Source: Lacrimispora amygdalina (GTDB lineage: Bacteria > Bacillota > Clostridia > Lachnospirales > Lachnospiraceae). From it: a stretch of 64,000 nt of DNA. The notes under the pieces are model-generated. The model was not told where the DNA came from. It saw only the letters and a list, made by a program, of their open reading frames with translations, and ran no database searches. Positions within the stretch are counted from its first letter, which is position 1; every line of letters begins with the position of its first letter. Shown here one piece after another: positions 1 through 15,000 of this stretch. Both the position numbers and the translations under genes were made by a program. The stretch is from the NCBI RefSeq assembly GCF_900205965.1, contig NZ_OAOF01000018.1, forward strand, positions 48,474 through 112,473, read 5' to 3'.

Positions 1-3000
1 AAGCTACACCATCACAGGCAAAACAGGTGATAGATGTTAAGGTTACCCAGTCTGCCATAGAAAAAGTTCTTAAGAAGGATAGTGACAGAAGACCTGAATT
101 AAAAGAAGATATGATTCCGTTTAAGGGAGAGCAAAAAGATCTGGTTATTGAAAAATTATATGAGGAATTGGATGGAAAAACGTTAATTCTTCAGAAAAAA
201 TCAGGTAAGGCCATGTACCTTGTGGTAGTCTCCGATGTGTTGGACGGTGAACCTTTTAGCTGGTCCGATGAATCAGACCGTATTAAACAGGAAGCCATCC
301 TTCAGAGCGTTCAGATTATAGGTGTGAACGGATATAAGGACCGGCAATGCGAATTCCGACTCAGGATAGTAAGTGACAATTTTGTTGTTACAGATGCCCA
401 GTTAGATGAATATGCGGTAGTTGGTGAAAACACAGAGGATATCATTACGAACAAATCTGGAAGCAGTGCATCGGGCAGTGCTTCTGCAGGGGGAACGGCA
501 GCAGGGACACAAGCAGATTCGAAAGCAGAAATACAAACGGAAACTGCAGCAGTAACCCAAACAGCAGCAGAAACCCAAGCAGCAGCAGAAACCCAAACAG
601 AAACAGCAGCAGAAACACAGGAAGTGGAGTCAGATTCTAATATTAAGGACGATCATAATACGGAAAGTCCAGGAACCGAACCTATTACATCAACAGAGAA
701 AGAAACGGAAGCTGCTGAACCGAATGTAAATGAAAATAATGCTTCAGATACTGCATCAGATGAAGTGAAATCGGAAAGTAAAGAGGAGGTAAAAACAGAA
801 CAGACTGAACCAGAGAAAGCTGAAGTGCAGGAACAAGACAGTAATAATTCTGTTGATTCCGAATCTGGAAATGACAGTTCTGTCAGCGAAAACAAAACAG
901 AAAATCTGCAGGTTTCCATCTCCAGGCATCAGGTTCCGGTACTTACAGAAGCGCAGGAAACTGCCACCCCTTCGGAGACAGTTTCAGAGCCAGAGAGCTT
1001 TGACAGTGCAGATATTGTCTCTGTCGGAAATGGCCGCGTTTTATCCGGAGAGGAAAAGTCTGCGTTAATGGGAATTGACGGGGAAGAGGATGAAAAGACC
1101 TTTAGTCTGACTTCGTTATTTACCCAGCCTTCTTTTTCCATGGTAGTTCCAAGTTTTGGTATCACATTATTAAATATGGAAGTAAGTGATGAGGCAAAGC
1201 TTTCTCCCTATGAAACTGCTTTAAGCTATTATGGTGAAGATGCATCTGATAGAAAAGATACGGTGGAAATTAATCTTAGCCAGAGCATGACCGGCGAGAT
1301 AAAGGCAGGAAAGCTTTTTAACTATACCATTACTTATACAATGCAGGCGGCTCCGCTTTACGAATATGCGGCAGGCGGAAAATTGTCTTTGTTTGATACC
1401 TATGAAAATGCAGTCATTTATTTTACAGTTCCTGCAGGTATTAAATTGGAAGAGCAGAGCGGGAAAGTTGAGCTTTCTACATCAGACAGCGAAAAAAGTG
1501 TTTATGCAATCCAGGTTGGAGATGAAAACCACACCATACGGCCCGGAAAGTCTGATAATATTGTGATTAACGCTTATATAGACGGAAACGGTAAAAGGGC
1601 AGTAGGTGAGAAATTTGCACTGTCAGATAACAGCGTTGCATTTCATGCGGACGTAAAGGTTGCAGATAAGACAGATAAAGAAAATGTTACATATCCCGGA
1701 AATATTCCGACAGTCACATATGCCGACCAGCCGTCACAGACCCAGCTCCAGCTGATCTCCGATGATGAGTGGCACATTAAAAAGAGCGTTTATCCCACAG
1801 ATCATTCTTACACAGTTGTGAAGGACGATGCGGAGAATCCTAAGTACGTTGATATCACTTATATGATAGAGGTGGGGATGTATGGGAATCCGGGTGTGAT
1901 TTCAACACAGCCGAGTGGCACCATTTATCAGACTTATGGACGTACCGGATTCGAAAACAACTCCTTCCATATCACAGATAATCTTTCCATAACAACACCC
2001 AATGCTCCGGATGGGATGAAGCCTATATCTGTCAGTGCGACATGGGGAGATAAAAAAAGTTTATCATTCAGACAAGATGGCGATGGATCCATTGTAATAG
2101 ATGATTTTAAAACACAGGGTCAAAATGAAGCTGATGATATTTATGTTTCAGACGCGGCCCCAACTTACAGTTCGTATCTGGTGACTGCCCGATATCCTTA
2201 TGAACCTTTTGTTTTAAAATACAACGACCCTCGTGTAAATGATTCTTCGGTATTTACTATTTTAAACCAGGCTCATTTAGAATATATCAAACTGGGAACC
2301 AGTCAGGTTATGAAAGAGGATTCTGAAGCAGCTGTAGCAGTACATGAGGTGAATAATCCAGCAGTCATCCAGATAGTTAAATTGCTGGACGAGGGAATCG
2401 GAGTTTTAAAGCCATATGATCTGACCATGGAAAAGGAATATCCAGGTTCTGCTGAATTTGAAATTTATTCTGTTGATTCGCAGGGTAATGAGACGCCTTA
2501 TGACAATTATACTGTTCTGGAACCAAACGGTAATTTACTGGTAAAAGGAATAATAGCTGTTAATCCATCCAATGAAACTGATGAAGAACTTCCTTATACA
2601 ACTGGCAGCAGGGGTTATATTCAGATTCAGGCTGATCCGGGAACTTATGTGATCAAGGAAGGAAGGAAACCTGCAGGTACAGAATACGGCTATGCAGTAG
2701 TGGATTCTAACACCTTTAGAGACAGTCAAGAGATTAAATTCAGTATTAAGGCTGGAGAGAATAAAGAAGTTAAGGTGATTAATAACGTCGTTGGCAAGGG
2801 TGCAATTGAATTCTATAAAAAGGCGCGTACCTGGAACAGTGTGGATACTAATGAAACAGATTTAGGTCCCCTGATCGGTGCAGAGTTTACACTTTATCAA
2901 AAGATAGACGGTACATTAAGTGAAGTGACAACGGTTAAATCAGACGAGAAAGGTTTTGTAAGGTTTAAACCGGTTACCCCTGGTGAATATATTGTAAGAG

Positions 3001-6000
3001 AGAAGAGTGCGGGCGGATATATTCTTGACACACATGATTATCCTGTAACGGTAAGGAAAGGGGAAACCTCTGCCTTAAAGGAAGACAGGAATTACCTTGT
3101 AAATACTTTAAATAAAGCAAAAGTGCAGGTAACAAAACTGCTTCAGAGAGATGATGGCACCTACGGAGGCGTACCCTGGCAGTACAGAAGGGATTTTAAT
3201 AACCATTTCTGGTTTGAGTCATCCGTTGGGGGAAGCAGCTGGTCCAGAGTTTCTGTGAATTCAAAAAAGACTTATTCTCTGGATGGAAACAGTAAATTTA
3301 CAGCTGAGCTTCCTATTTATGACAGTGGGAATCATTTAATTCGGTACAGAGTAGTAGAACAGCTTCCGGATAGATATTATGATGGAAACTCTGAGGGAGA
3401 TGGGGTTACTACAGAAACCAAAGATAAAAAGACATATCTTTATAAAGAATTTACTCTTGTACCATTAACAACAACATCAGTTCAGCTTAAAAACAACAGA
3501 CAGGGAGTCTTAAAGCTTCAGAAAGAAACCTGGACATTTGGCAGCGGTGATTCCTCTGGTAAACTCATTACGAATAATTCCAATGCCGGATTTAAGTTTA
3601 AACTATACGTGGCTGATAAAAATCAAAATAATTACAGTGAAGTAACTCCTGCTAAAAGCTATGTAACGGATCAGAAAGGTATTGTTATTGCTGATAATCT
3701 TGATATCAGCAAGGATTATTACTGGAGTGAAGAAAACAGTTCCGACCGTTTAGAGGCAGAGGAAGATGGGAAAACCATTGATAACGTATTGATTAATGGG
3801 GAGAAGATATCTCTTATCGGACCTTTTACAGTCAGCAGGCAGTCAGATACCAGTGTCAAGGCGTATAACATACCACAGAAAGTACCTTACTGGCTTCATA
3901 AGTACGATATAACGGATGAAGCTAAAACAATTACGGCAACGTTTATCATTACAAGGAAAGAAGATGAAGTGTTTAAAGGAACTGTCTCTGCAAACGGAAC
4001 ATTTGTTTCTTTGGATCCTGGAACTACGTATGTGGCAAAAGAAATACAGGCACCGGAAAATTATGTTGGAGAAGAGATCAGGGAGTTTACGACACCAAGC
4101 GGTCCGATTAACAGAAAACAACTTAAGGATTGGTTTTCAAATGAGTCCACAACCACCCATTTGAAATTTTATAATAAGCCATATCAAACAGTAAATTTAA
4201 AGAAAATAAAATATAGTTCTGATGGTAAAGAGGATAGTAAAGCTAAACTATCTTTTGAAGTATATCAGAAAGATGGGGATACTTTTCAACCAGTAACTCT
4301 TCCAAATAAAAATAATATAATTGTATCAAATACAGATACGGTTATGGCACCGGGAAAATATTATTTTAAGGAAGTTCTGGACTCAGATGTTATTAATCCT
4401 TTATTTCTGATGAATAACAAAACAGATGGATCGTATAAGGGTTATATTATTCAAAATAGAATGGTCTATTACGGACCGGCAGAGGTAAATGCAGTAGATA
4501 TAAACGGTAAAAAAAATATTGATCTCATGTTAAATGATAATAAGGCTCTGGTTAATTTTCAAAATGAGGGCAGAGTGAAGGTTACGAAATTGGATGCGTT
4601 AAGAAATACACCAGTAAGCGGCGCTGAGTTTGGAATTTATTTAAAATCCAAGTTTCGCCAGGATGACTGGGTTAACAGTATTAAAAATCCCATTCAGACA
4701 GTAACCTCCGGCACTAACGGTCAGGCTGTCTTTGATAGTAATGAGCTGCGCATTTTCGATGACAGCGGAAACCGGATCCCTTATGTGATTGCGGAGATCA
4801 CAGCACCATCGGGATATCTTCCCTCCTATAAAGTGCTGACAACCACACTGACAGAAGGAAAAACCATTTCCACAGTGAATGGAGAGTCATCAGGAGCGCC
4901 GCTGATAATCAAAGATGAGCCGAAGCTGACAATACGGACCCAGAAGTACTGGCGTGATAGCTGGAATGACCAGTTCCATGAGGTGAACCAGGCATTAGGG
5001 AATGTAAGCCTGGCTCTTTATAAGGTAAACCGTGATCAGCCGGAAACCGCTGATTTAGTAACGGTACAGGTGACAAACGAATTTGACGGAATTGCAACGT
5101 TCAATGATATTGACCGGAATGATACGTATTATGTAGCAGAAGTCCGGGTGCCCACCAGAAGCGAATCAAGACTGCCTTTTGAATTAAACATGGGAAATAA
5201 AGAACCGCTTCCTCTTGAGAACGGGCAGCCGGCAAGGAGTCTTTCTGTGGCGGATTTAAAGGAGCGGTATAATGCAGTTTCATTCAGCGGAAAGGATCTT
5301 CCAGGTAATGTAGAATCACTGGTCAGATATACGGATCCGATTTTTAACTATAAATCATGGGTTCAATTTAATATATGGAAGACCTGCGATGGGATAACCT
5401 TTGGCGGAGGCACTCATGATATCCATATGGTAAACGGTGCAGGATTTACTCTTTATAAAATGCTTTCTGATACGAAGAATTTATCTTCAGTTAAATTAGA
5501 AGATTTTACTGATGAGGAAAAATTCGAGTCAGAAGGGCAGTATGAAAGCGGCACTCGTATCGATCCGGAGACAGGTAAGCGGCTGGATGGCCAGTTTGAC
5601 ACCACAATTTTGGATGATGGTTACGTATACTGGCTGATTGAGGATAAAGCTGCACCTGGTTATACTCTGGATGAAGGTGGGAAGATTGCTGCCGTATTTG
5701 TTCCGGATCATTCCGGATACAGCGGATATAAAGAGATCCGGCATCCTTATCAAAGTGGAAGAAACGAAAAAATAGCGGTCATAGTCAATCAGCATTCCAA
5801 CGGTGGAACAGGACTTGAAAATTATCATTTTCAGGTTGCTTTAAATAAATGGCTGGAGATCACAAAAAACAATTATACACTTCTTGGTGGTGTAAAATTC
5901 AGGTTATGGCTGTTAGATCCGGCAAATAGTGAAAAACTACTGCCAATTGATGTGGTGGAAACCGGACTGGAATCTGACAGCATTCATAAAACCGGTTATG

Positions 6001-9000
6001 CGCTTTCAAAAATAATCAGGTTGGATGAATTAAGCAATCAAATCACAGCAATGGGAAAGAATCCCAGGGATTTCCTTACATATAACACTGAGGGTGAACC
6101 GGTAAAGCTTTCTGTGGGACTGGAAGAGATTTATGCGCCATCTAAGGTGACTTTAGATTCAACCCTTCATATTTTAGAAGTAACAGTTCCGATTAACAAC
6201 GACCATATTGATGATCAGTATTTCTGGGATGACAGCAAAACGGATCCGAAGTACAGGCTGATTAATCAGGTATCCGAAGAATATCCGGTAACCATCAAGA
6301 AATACGGATATATTCCGGATTCCAGTACATTCTATAAAACCGACGATGAACTGGACGGAATGAATATTCAAAAGACACCTCTCGCCGGAGTGAAATTCGA
6401 AGTCTGGCGGTATCAGTGGAATAATAACGAATATAAATATGAGAAATACGGAACGTATACCACAAAAGATTCTGGTCAGATTGAAATACCAGGTGGACTT
6501 CCTTCCGGTCTTTACCGAATGAAGGAAACCTTAACTTCACAGCAGCAGGAACAATATATTACCATGTATACCGGCGGAAATCTATGGAGGTACTTTACCG
6601 TAGCCAGCTCGTCTCTGACAGTTCCGGTTTATAATGCGCAAAAGCCCATGCTTGAGATAGAAAAAACTTCATGGAACGGAGAAAAACCTGAGGGACTGTC
6701 CGGTATTAGATTTTCACTAAAAACTCCGTCAGGAGGTACGGCCTCTGCTATAACCCAAAAGCAGGCGGATGGAAGGTATCTTGCTGTTTTGGACGGACTT
6801 GAGAGTGGGATATATACGATTACCAATGAAACACTGGGAAGCAGTGCTGAGAAGATAACAGCAGATAATTATTTTGAACCGACTTCCATTTCTGTTGGCT
6901 ACAAACCGGTGGCAGACGGGAATAAGGTGACTCTGGTTCCTGTTGCAGATGGAATAAACGGCCAGCTTGCTGCCCTGACCATCAGAAATCCAAGACTGGC
7001 ACAGCTTACCTTATATAAAACAGACGGTGAAAGTAAGAAAAGTGACGCGTCCATGAAAGGGGCTGAGTTCCGTCTGGAGTACATGAAGTTCCGTACAGAT
7101 ACAGATTTAGACGGAGGCATACTAAGAAATGTGGAAGATCCGGCTTATGAAAAACCGTCAGAGGGCTTTTCGTCTATAAGCAGAACACTGGAGGATCGAA
7201 AGGATGGATCTTATGTCCTTAAGAATTGTCAGCCAGGCTGGTACCGTATTACGGAAGTAAAAGCACCTGAGGGATATACGGTTGATACCGCGCCTCTGGT
7301 AGTTGCCGTGACCGGTGACATGACCGGAACTTATAAGAATGCAGAAGTAACCTTTGAAAACCGGGAGAAGGTAGCCCTGACAATTACAAAGAATCTATAT
7401 TTTGGCGATGGGTTTATAAATGACCAGAATATCAAAGAGAGGCTTCCGGCTCAGGTGATATTTGATGTATTCACCTATTCGGATGCGGAAAAAGCCTATA
7501 AGCCGGTATATGATGAAAATCATCAGCCCGTGGCAGTTACAATACATAACTTTGAGGCAGCAGCCGGCTATTATACAGCAGAGGGAAAAGTACTGCTGGC
7601 ACAGTATCCGGAAGGCGGGGCCTACTATGTTAAAGAACGGGAAAATCCTGACTGGATGCTGACTGGAGAAACAGGAGTGACCAACGCAAAGCTGTGGTCT
7701 GACGGTTATATCCAGGTCGGAACGAACAATGATTTTACAACCAAGACTCCGGTAGCCATAGGAATTGATAATCAATATGCGAAAGCAAGAATACGCATTA
7801 CAAAAGTGGATGCAGCGGATTATTCAAAGAAGCTGACAGGTGCAGGCTTTCGTTTATATTCCGACCAGGCACTGACTTCCTATGTGGGAGATTTTAAGGA
7901 AATCGGAACCAGCGGTGTCTATGAGTATGAACTGTCAACTAAGAAATACAGTCTGGGAACCTATTATGTAAAAGAGACCAATGCTCCGGTGGGATATCTC
8001 ACCATTGGAACAGCGATTCCGGAGCAGGGGCTTACAGCGGAAACCGGAAAAACGACTGAAATTACTGTAGAAAATCAGGGCGGTATTGATTTCCAGATTA
8101 CAAAATACAGCGGAGATGGTAAAACAGAAGCGGCAAAAGCCGGAATGACATTCGAACTTTATAAAAGAGCAGAGGGAAATATCTGGAATTATGTAACAGA
8201 GGGAACAACGGACTCCCAGGGAAAACTTTCGTTCCGGGGACTGAAACAGGAGCCGGGATATTCTTACGGTTTGTATGAGGTGCCTGATAAGGATCATGGG
8301 TTTGATACCTACCGTGTGGAAGCCTTTGAAGGAGAACATGGAATGATACTCCCGGTAACCGCAGATTTAGTTAAGAATGGAGATACCAGAACAGGACTCG
8401 ATTTATACGTGCTCTCAGGTGATGACACCAAAGCGCCTGGAGTATACCAGTTTACGGTACATAATCAGGAAGCACTGCCATTAAAACTGTTTAAAAATGA
8501 TGTTAATAAACAGGATAATCCCTCCGGTTCCATTCATGCATTTATAAAGGTAACAAATAAAGAGACAGGAAAACAGGTTGGGGATATTATTACAGTGCCT
8601 TATGGTGAGACTGGAACTACAGTCATGCTGCTTCCGGGAGTTTATGAATTGGAAGAAACAGCCATTACCCCTAATACAGATGGTTATGTGATTAATCCGG
8701 ATGACAGCAGAACGATTTATAAGAAAGAAGTGACCATTGAAAAAGGAACGGTCCCTCCGCCCTGCGAGTTTACCAACGTAAAACAGAAGACTGGTGTATC
8801 TCTTGAGAAAACCACGCAGACTGCTTCATTAAAAGATTTGTGGTGGAATGACGGTCAGATGGTTACTTATACCCTGACTCCAGGAGCGATTAATACAATT
8901 CCTCTTGACCAGTATGAAGTTACCGATCAGGGACTGACCATGCTTGATTCAGGAAAGAATACTCTTGATGAAACCCAATACAGTGATGAAAAATATACCA

Positions 9001-12000
9001 TAGTCTCTGTTAAACCAGGAAAAGCCGCTCAGCTAAACCGGTTGAAAGAAGGGAATACAGGAACCATTGTAGCAGATGTGACCTTCTATGGTTTTGATGG
9101 AAGTCAGGCAGGAGAGGTACAGACAGTAAGCGTTTCCGGAGATGGCGAAATCGGAGAGATAAAGCCTGTTAGCGGAAGAATGGTAAAATCATTTAAGATC
9201 AGTTACCGGGACGATACATTAAAGGAATCTACAGAACATGCCTATACACTGGGGCAGGATTTTGTTCCGGGAACAATTACAGTTACGGCAAAGTTAAACC
9301 GTCAGGATGCCACTTTGAAAGACGGAAGCTATAAAAAGGATATTAAGTACATCCGTAACAAAGCAGATGTAACAATGAAATACCGTAAGTGGGATGTAAA
9401 CGGCAATTTAAATTCAAGCCAGGAGTCCAGCCAGACAGAAGCGTTATGTGATATATCTGTTATTCAGAGCCAGGCTCCTACAATGGCAGTTAGCAAAAAT
9501 GTAAATCCCGTTAAGGGAGTACAGCCGGGTGATACGCTTACCTACACGCTTACGGTAAACAATACAACTACAAGCAGCGATTCACAGATTGCACCGATTC
9601 AGAAGCCGGTTCTCATTGATCTGGTTCCTTTGGGAGTTACTGTATCCGGTGAAACCTCCGGAGAGGATCGTTTGCTGACAGCAGTTGCAGTGGAGAGTGG
9701 CCCGGCTGGGGTGTCTATTGATAAGACAGTAAGAAAAGTAGATCCTCTGACTGGACGGGAGACGCTATTTATCAGGCTGAATGGAAATCTGGAGAAAGGC
9801 GAGTCCGTTACAGTATCGGTTAAGGCAAAGATTGCAGGAAATATTATTAATTATGGTAAAAACATATTGAATACTCTGTTCGTTACCAGTGATGTGTTAC
9901 AGCCTGCATTTTCCTTAAACCAAACCGGGGCCTCCTTTATGATTCAAACCAGCTCAGGAATTAAGTGGCCCAGCAATGACTTACCGGCTGCAGCGTTACT
10001 GCCGGATGAGAATTACCGAAGCTATGGATATGTCTCTGATTCAGCAGAAAATACCATGAGTACAGGAACTGGTATTCAGCTTTATAAAGAAGTAAAAGGA
10101 AACTTAGATACCAGATTCGTATCAGGGTCCACGGCTGGAAAAGTGGCAAAATCGGCAGATGATACGGACCTTACTAAGTACGATGGATCTGTATTATACC
10201 GGCTTATGGTAAACAACGCTTCGGCACAGGATTACGTCAGCCAGCTGCAGCTCATGGATATTATGCCGGTTAAAGGAGATTTCAGTACCAGTAAGTTTGA
10301 AAGACTCAGTGACTTCCGGTTGAAATATGACAGCATTCAGTCAATAGAAATAGAAAACAGAAAGGATAATGGAGATTCAGGAAGAAAAGTTCGGGACTTT
10401 GAATATCAAATTACGTATTCTGACCAGACATTTGACAGCAAGGAAACGGCCATTGCAGCAAAGAATGCAATGCTGGATGACAATACATCTAATTTCTGGT
10501 CCGATCGTTCCAGTGATCCCACGGCGATCCGCATTAAGATCACAGATCCTAAATTTTATCTGGCGCCGGGTGAAAATCTGGTAGTCACCTATAAAACAGT
10601 GGTACCTTATAATAAGGCAGAAGAACTGGAGGATGCTGCTTACGGCTATGCCGTTAATGATTTTGCTACCGCTTTCAGCTATAAAGAATCAGGTCTTGAA
10701 AGCGAAGAAAAGAAGTTTTCCCAGGCACAGACCAGTAATTCCGTCCAGGTACTTCTCGTTCCTGGTAATGTAAAAGTTTCCGGAAGAGTCTGGATCGATG
10801 ATGACAACAATGGAATTCAGAATGAAAGTGTAGAAAACGACCATCTTCTTACGGATTTGTTCCCTCTGCTTCAGAGCGGATACTTTAAGGTCAGCCTGCA
10901 AAAGTACAGCAAAAACGGGGATGATCAGACCTCCACGGAACCTGGAACCGCAGATGCCAGATTCCTATTTGACGATCTGACGCCAGCAAAACCATATGGA
11001 CTGACTGGATCCGAATTTACGGAGAGCGATGAAGATGGGTGGTACAGCGGCAGTTCTTTACGGGTAACCAGCTTAAAGGGAGATGACCCGGCTCATTATC
11101 AGATCGAGGTGAGCAGGGGGACGATGCCAAAAGGTTTTGAGGATCTGGTATTAAAGCTTGCAAAACCAAATATGCTGCCTGATGGAGAAAACAAAAAAGC
11201 AGGACGTTCCAGATTACCAAAGACATTATTGGAAGGCGGAGCAAACTACGATGAAAGCCGAGACAGCAACTTTAATGAAACGAAAAACGGATATTCCTCC
11301 GAAGACTTCTTCTTATGGTCCACTGCAGGGGAATACGATACAACCAAAGACATCGGCTTTGTGCCTTATCGAAAGGTAACAGTTAAGAAAATAAACAAAG
11401 CCCAGAATCCGGTTGAGGGAGCTCACTTTACGGTATACGGACCTTTTACCAATGAGGAAATGGAATACTTCAATCGTACACCAATTACCGATTCATCCGT
11501 TCTTGGAAGCCCGTTATCAGAAGGTGTGACAACGCTTACCGACGGTGAAGCAGTCTGGAATGCAGGAGAGCTTCTTTATTACAGAAATTATATTATCACA
11601 GAAGACGGTGCTCCCGCAGGCTACCAGCTTGACCATGCCGTATCAGGCGATATGGTAACCATGGATTCTTATAAAGTCCAGGGGCAAAAGGCATGGATTC
11701 TTAAGAGTAAGGAATTTAAGACAGAGGCGGACCCAATACCCAGCACGGTTACAGTAGAAGATTCTTATATAACCGGATCACTGGAATTTACAAAGCTTGA
11801 CGGACTGACCAGAGATAAGCTTGCCGGTGCCACATTTGAGATTAAAAAGCAGGGGACTGTAGTCAAAGATGCATGGAATGCACTGATCGCATCAATGAAA
11901 AAAGATGCCGCCTCCATGGGAATAACCGATGTGAAGGAAACGGAGAAGGGTGTCCGCTTTAAAATTACGGACGGACTGGTAAAAATTACAGGAATACCAC

Positions 12001-15000
12001 TTGGCAGTTATACTCTCTCTGAAATTCAGGTTCCGGATGGTTATGATATCTCTGGAAGACCGGAAGAATCCGGGTTTGAAATCAGTTCACAGGGGCAGCA
12101 GGCACAGTTAAGCAAGATAGAAGGAAATGTAATTGAGAATACCAGAACAGAATACAGTTTAAGCATCAGAAAGGCGGATAATGCCGGAAATGCTGCGGTA
12201 AAGGGAATTTCATTTTCTATCTCAGGACCAGGAACATATGAAAGCAGTACCTGGAATCCGTTTAGCAGAAACAAGTTTAAAATAAACGACCCGGATCACT
12301 CTGGTTATGAAGTGAAGCAGACCGGCAATGATGGTGTTGTTACCTGGAATCTTCCCTATGGGGATTATGAAATTACAGAGCTTTCTGCTCCTGGTTATCA
12401 GACCATAGAACCGTTTTATGTCAGAATTGGTCAGGATGGTACGGTCTCACTGCTGAACGGAAAAGACAGACCGGAACTGGCTCTGGAAAGTCAGGCACAA
12501 AAGGAAATCAATGTGGTAGTGACAAACCAGATACAGACGGCACCGATTACCATTGAAAAAATGGATGAGGAAAGTAAGAATCTGATTACGGGAGCATGGT
12601 TTGAACTCAGCGGAACATCTCTGGTTAAAGGAGCATTTGAAACGTATTTAGAGAATGTGACCGGCATTGGTGTATCTTCTGTAACAACAAAGTATGACGG
12701 AGGCGTTCTGTCTGTAAGCTTTCGAATGGAGGGTCTGGGAGATTCCAGGCAGGCAGTCTTAACCAGGGTGCCATACGGAACGTACACATTGAAGGAGACT
12801 CAGGCTCCGGCAGGGTATCTCTTTGGCGGCATTTATGGATTTACAAAAGATTTTAAGCTGGATAAACCGGAAGGCATCAGTCTGACAGGAGATAAAGCTG
12901 TTATCAATAAACCTCATGAGCTTACGATTGAAAAACGGGATAAATCAACAAATGCCCTGCTCTCCAATGCTGTATTCGTCTTAATGACAGCAGATGGGAA
13001 GTATGTCAGTCTTGATGACAACGACTCTTATACCGGTTTGACTGATAAAAATGAGGAGGCATCTTCATTTACAACCGGCAGTGATGGAACTGTCACAGTG
13101 AAACGCCTGCCAGCAGGAAATTATGTTTTAAAAGAAATCAAAGCACCGGAAAACTACAGTGTATCTGCTGATACGGAAGTTTCGGTGCTGGAGACCGGTA
13201 ATACAGACAGAATTAAAGTATATGATGTGAGAGACCGGGCTAAAATCCGTATCAACAAGGCTGCAGCACACAACCATGAGCTGCACCTGTCAGGAGCGGT
13301 ATTTGAGATTTATTCCGACAAAGATTTAACAGCTCTGGCCGGTACCGTAATAACGGGATATGAAGGTACGGGTGAGTCTCAGATGCTTCCGCTTGGAACC
13401 TATTATGTAAAAGAGAAAACGGCTCCGGACGGATATGAAGCCAGCAGCAGAGTCTACGAAGTTACCTTAAAGGAAGACAGTGAATCCGGCACTGTAACAT
13501 CAGATGGAAGCCAATTAGTATTCAATGATTATGGAACCGGTAATCTGACATTTGATAAGGTAGACGGGGTGACGGAAAAACTTCTTCCGGCAGCAGAGTT
13601 CTCCTTAACAGAGAAAACGGTCCAGGTAGAAGGATCATTTGAGGATTTTGCCAAAAAGCTTCTTGCCATGAACGTGGAAGAACTTGATGCCATGGGAATC
13701 AGAGATGTGAAGAAATCTGATAACAGCATACGGTTTACGGCATTTAACGGTCACGTGGATATGGGGAAAATACCTTATGGTACCTATACACTGAAAGAGG
13801 AGAAAGCTCCGGAAGGCTATTTAAGCTTAAGCGGTAATGCAGAATTTGATTTTACGATTTCTGCAGATCACAAGAGTGCTGTACTCTCCACGGATAACAA
13901 GGTGGTTAATGACCGCGCTCAATTTATAATTAAGTTAAAGAAAACTGATAATCTGAAAAGAAGCATAAGCGGAATTAAATTCCATATCCTTGGGCCAGGC
14001 AGTTATGAAGAAACCGGAATTTTAACCGTATTTGGGTCCAGCCGGTTCCATACTAAGCCGGAAGCCGGAAGCGGAACCTTTGTTACCGGAGACGACGGCA
14101 GTTTAAGTCTGGGCTTAAAACATGGAGATTATCAGATCAGAGAGGATGCATCAGACCGTTATGATTCCATTGAACCGTTCTACATCAGAGTGGATGAAAA
14201 AGGGGTGGTCAGCATCTTAAAAGACAACAGCAAGGCAGTTTCTGTAGAAAATGAATCTGAGAAGACTATAACAGTAACAAATCAGATCAGCACAGGAAGC
14301 ATGAGTCTGGAAAAAGTAGACAGTGAGAATACAAATAAAAGACTGGACGGTGCAGAATTTACGCTGACCAATATATCTACCATGGTTCCGGGAGCATGGG
14401 ACAGCTACCGCAGCCTTGCAGCTTCTAACGGAGCTGCCTGGACGCAGGAGAATGTGAAGGGAAATACCATCACCTTTACCCTGGCGGGAAAGGCAGAGAT
14501 TACGAATCTGCCTTACGGCACATACCGGATTACCGAGACTAAAGCTCCTGAAGGATACTTGTTAGGCACTCAGCCATGGAGCAGGGAATTTACCTTAAGC
14601 CGGTCTCAAACCAGTGAGCTTTTTGTGAAACCTGCTCTCTTTGGGAAGGCCAGAGGTGCGGTAGAAAATCAGCCATCTAAGGTGACTGTGGTTAAGACCA
14701 ATGCGGTCTATGCGGATATCCGGCTGGAAGGTGCGGAGTTTACCATGAAAAACTCAGGAGGCAGCTATGTCAAGCTGAATGGCGGTTCCTTTGCTGGCTA
14801 TACAGCAGAAGAAAAAGAGGCTTCCAGATTTAAGACAGACAGCAGCGGTCAATATATCATAAAGCGCCTGCCTGCAGATACGTACACAATTAAAGAAACC
14901 AGAGCACCGTATGGATACCGGATTAACAACAGTATTCCGCCTCTGACCCTTGATGGAATCAATAGCTTTACCATCACCATACAGGATAAGAGAATACGGG

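Noticed and set aside
27..29. GTG at 27 as the true start of the giant protein
   Set aside because: The frame is open to the first base of the window and no ribosome binding site or signal peptide follows the GTG; the gene continues upstream.
7395..8339. Minus-strand open frames of 126 and 134 codons inside the adhesin
   Set aside because: They are antisense to well-supported Cna-B domains, lack binding sites, and their translations are low-complexity or Cys/Ile-rich, as expected for shadows.
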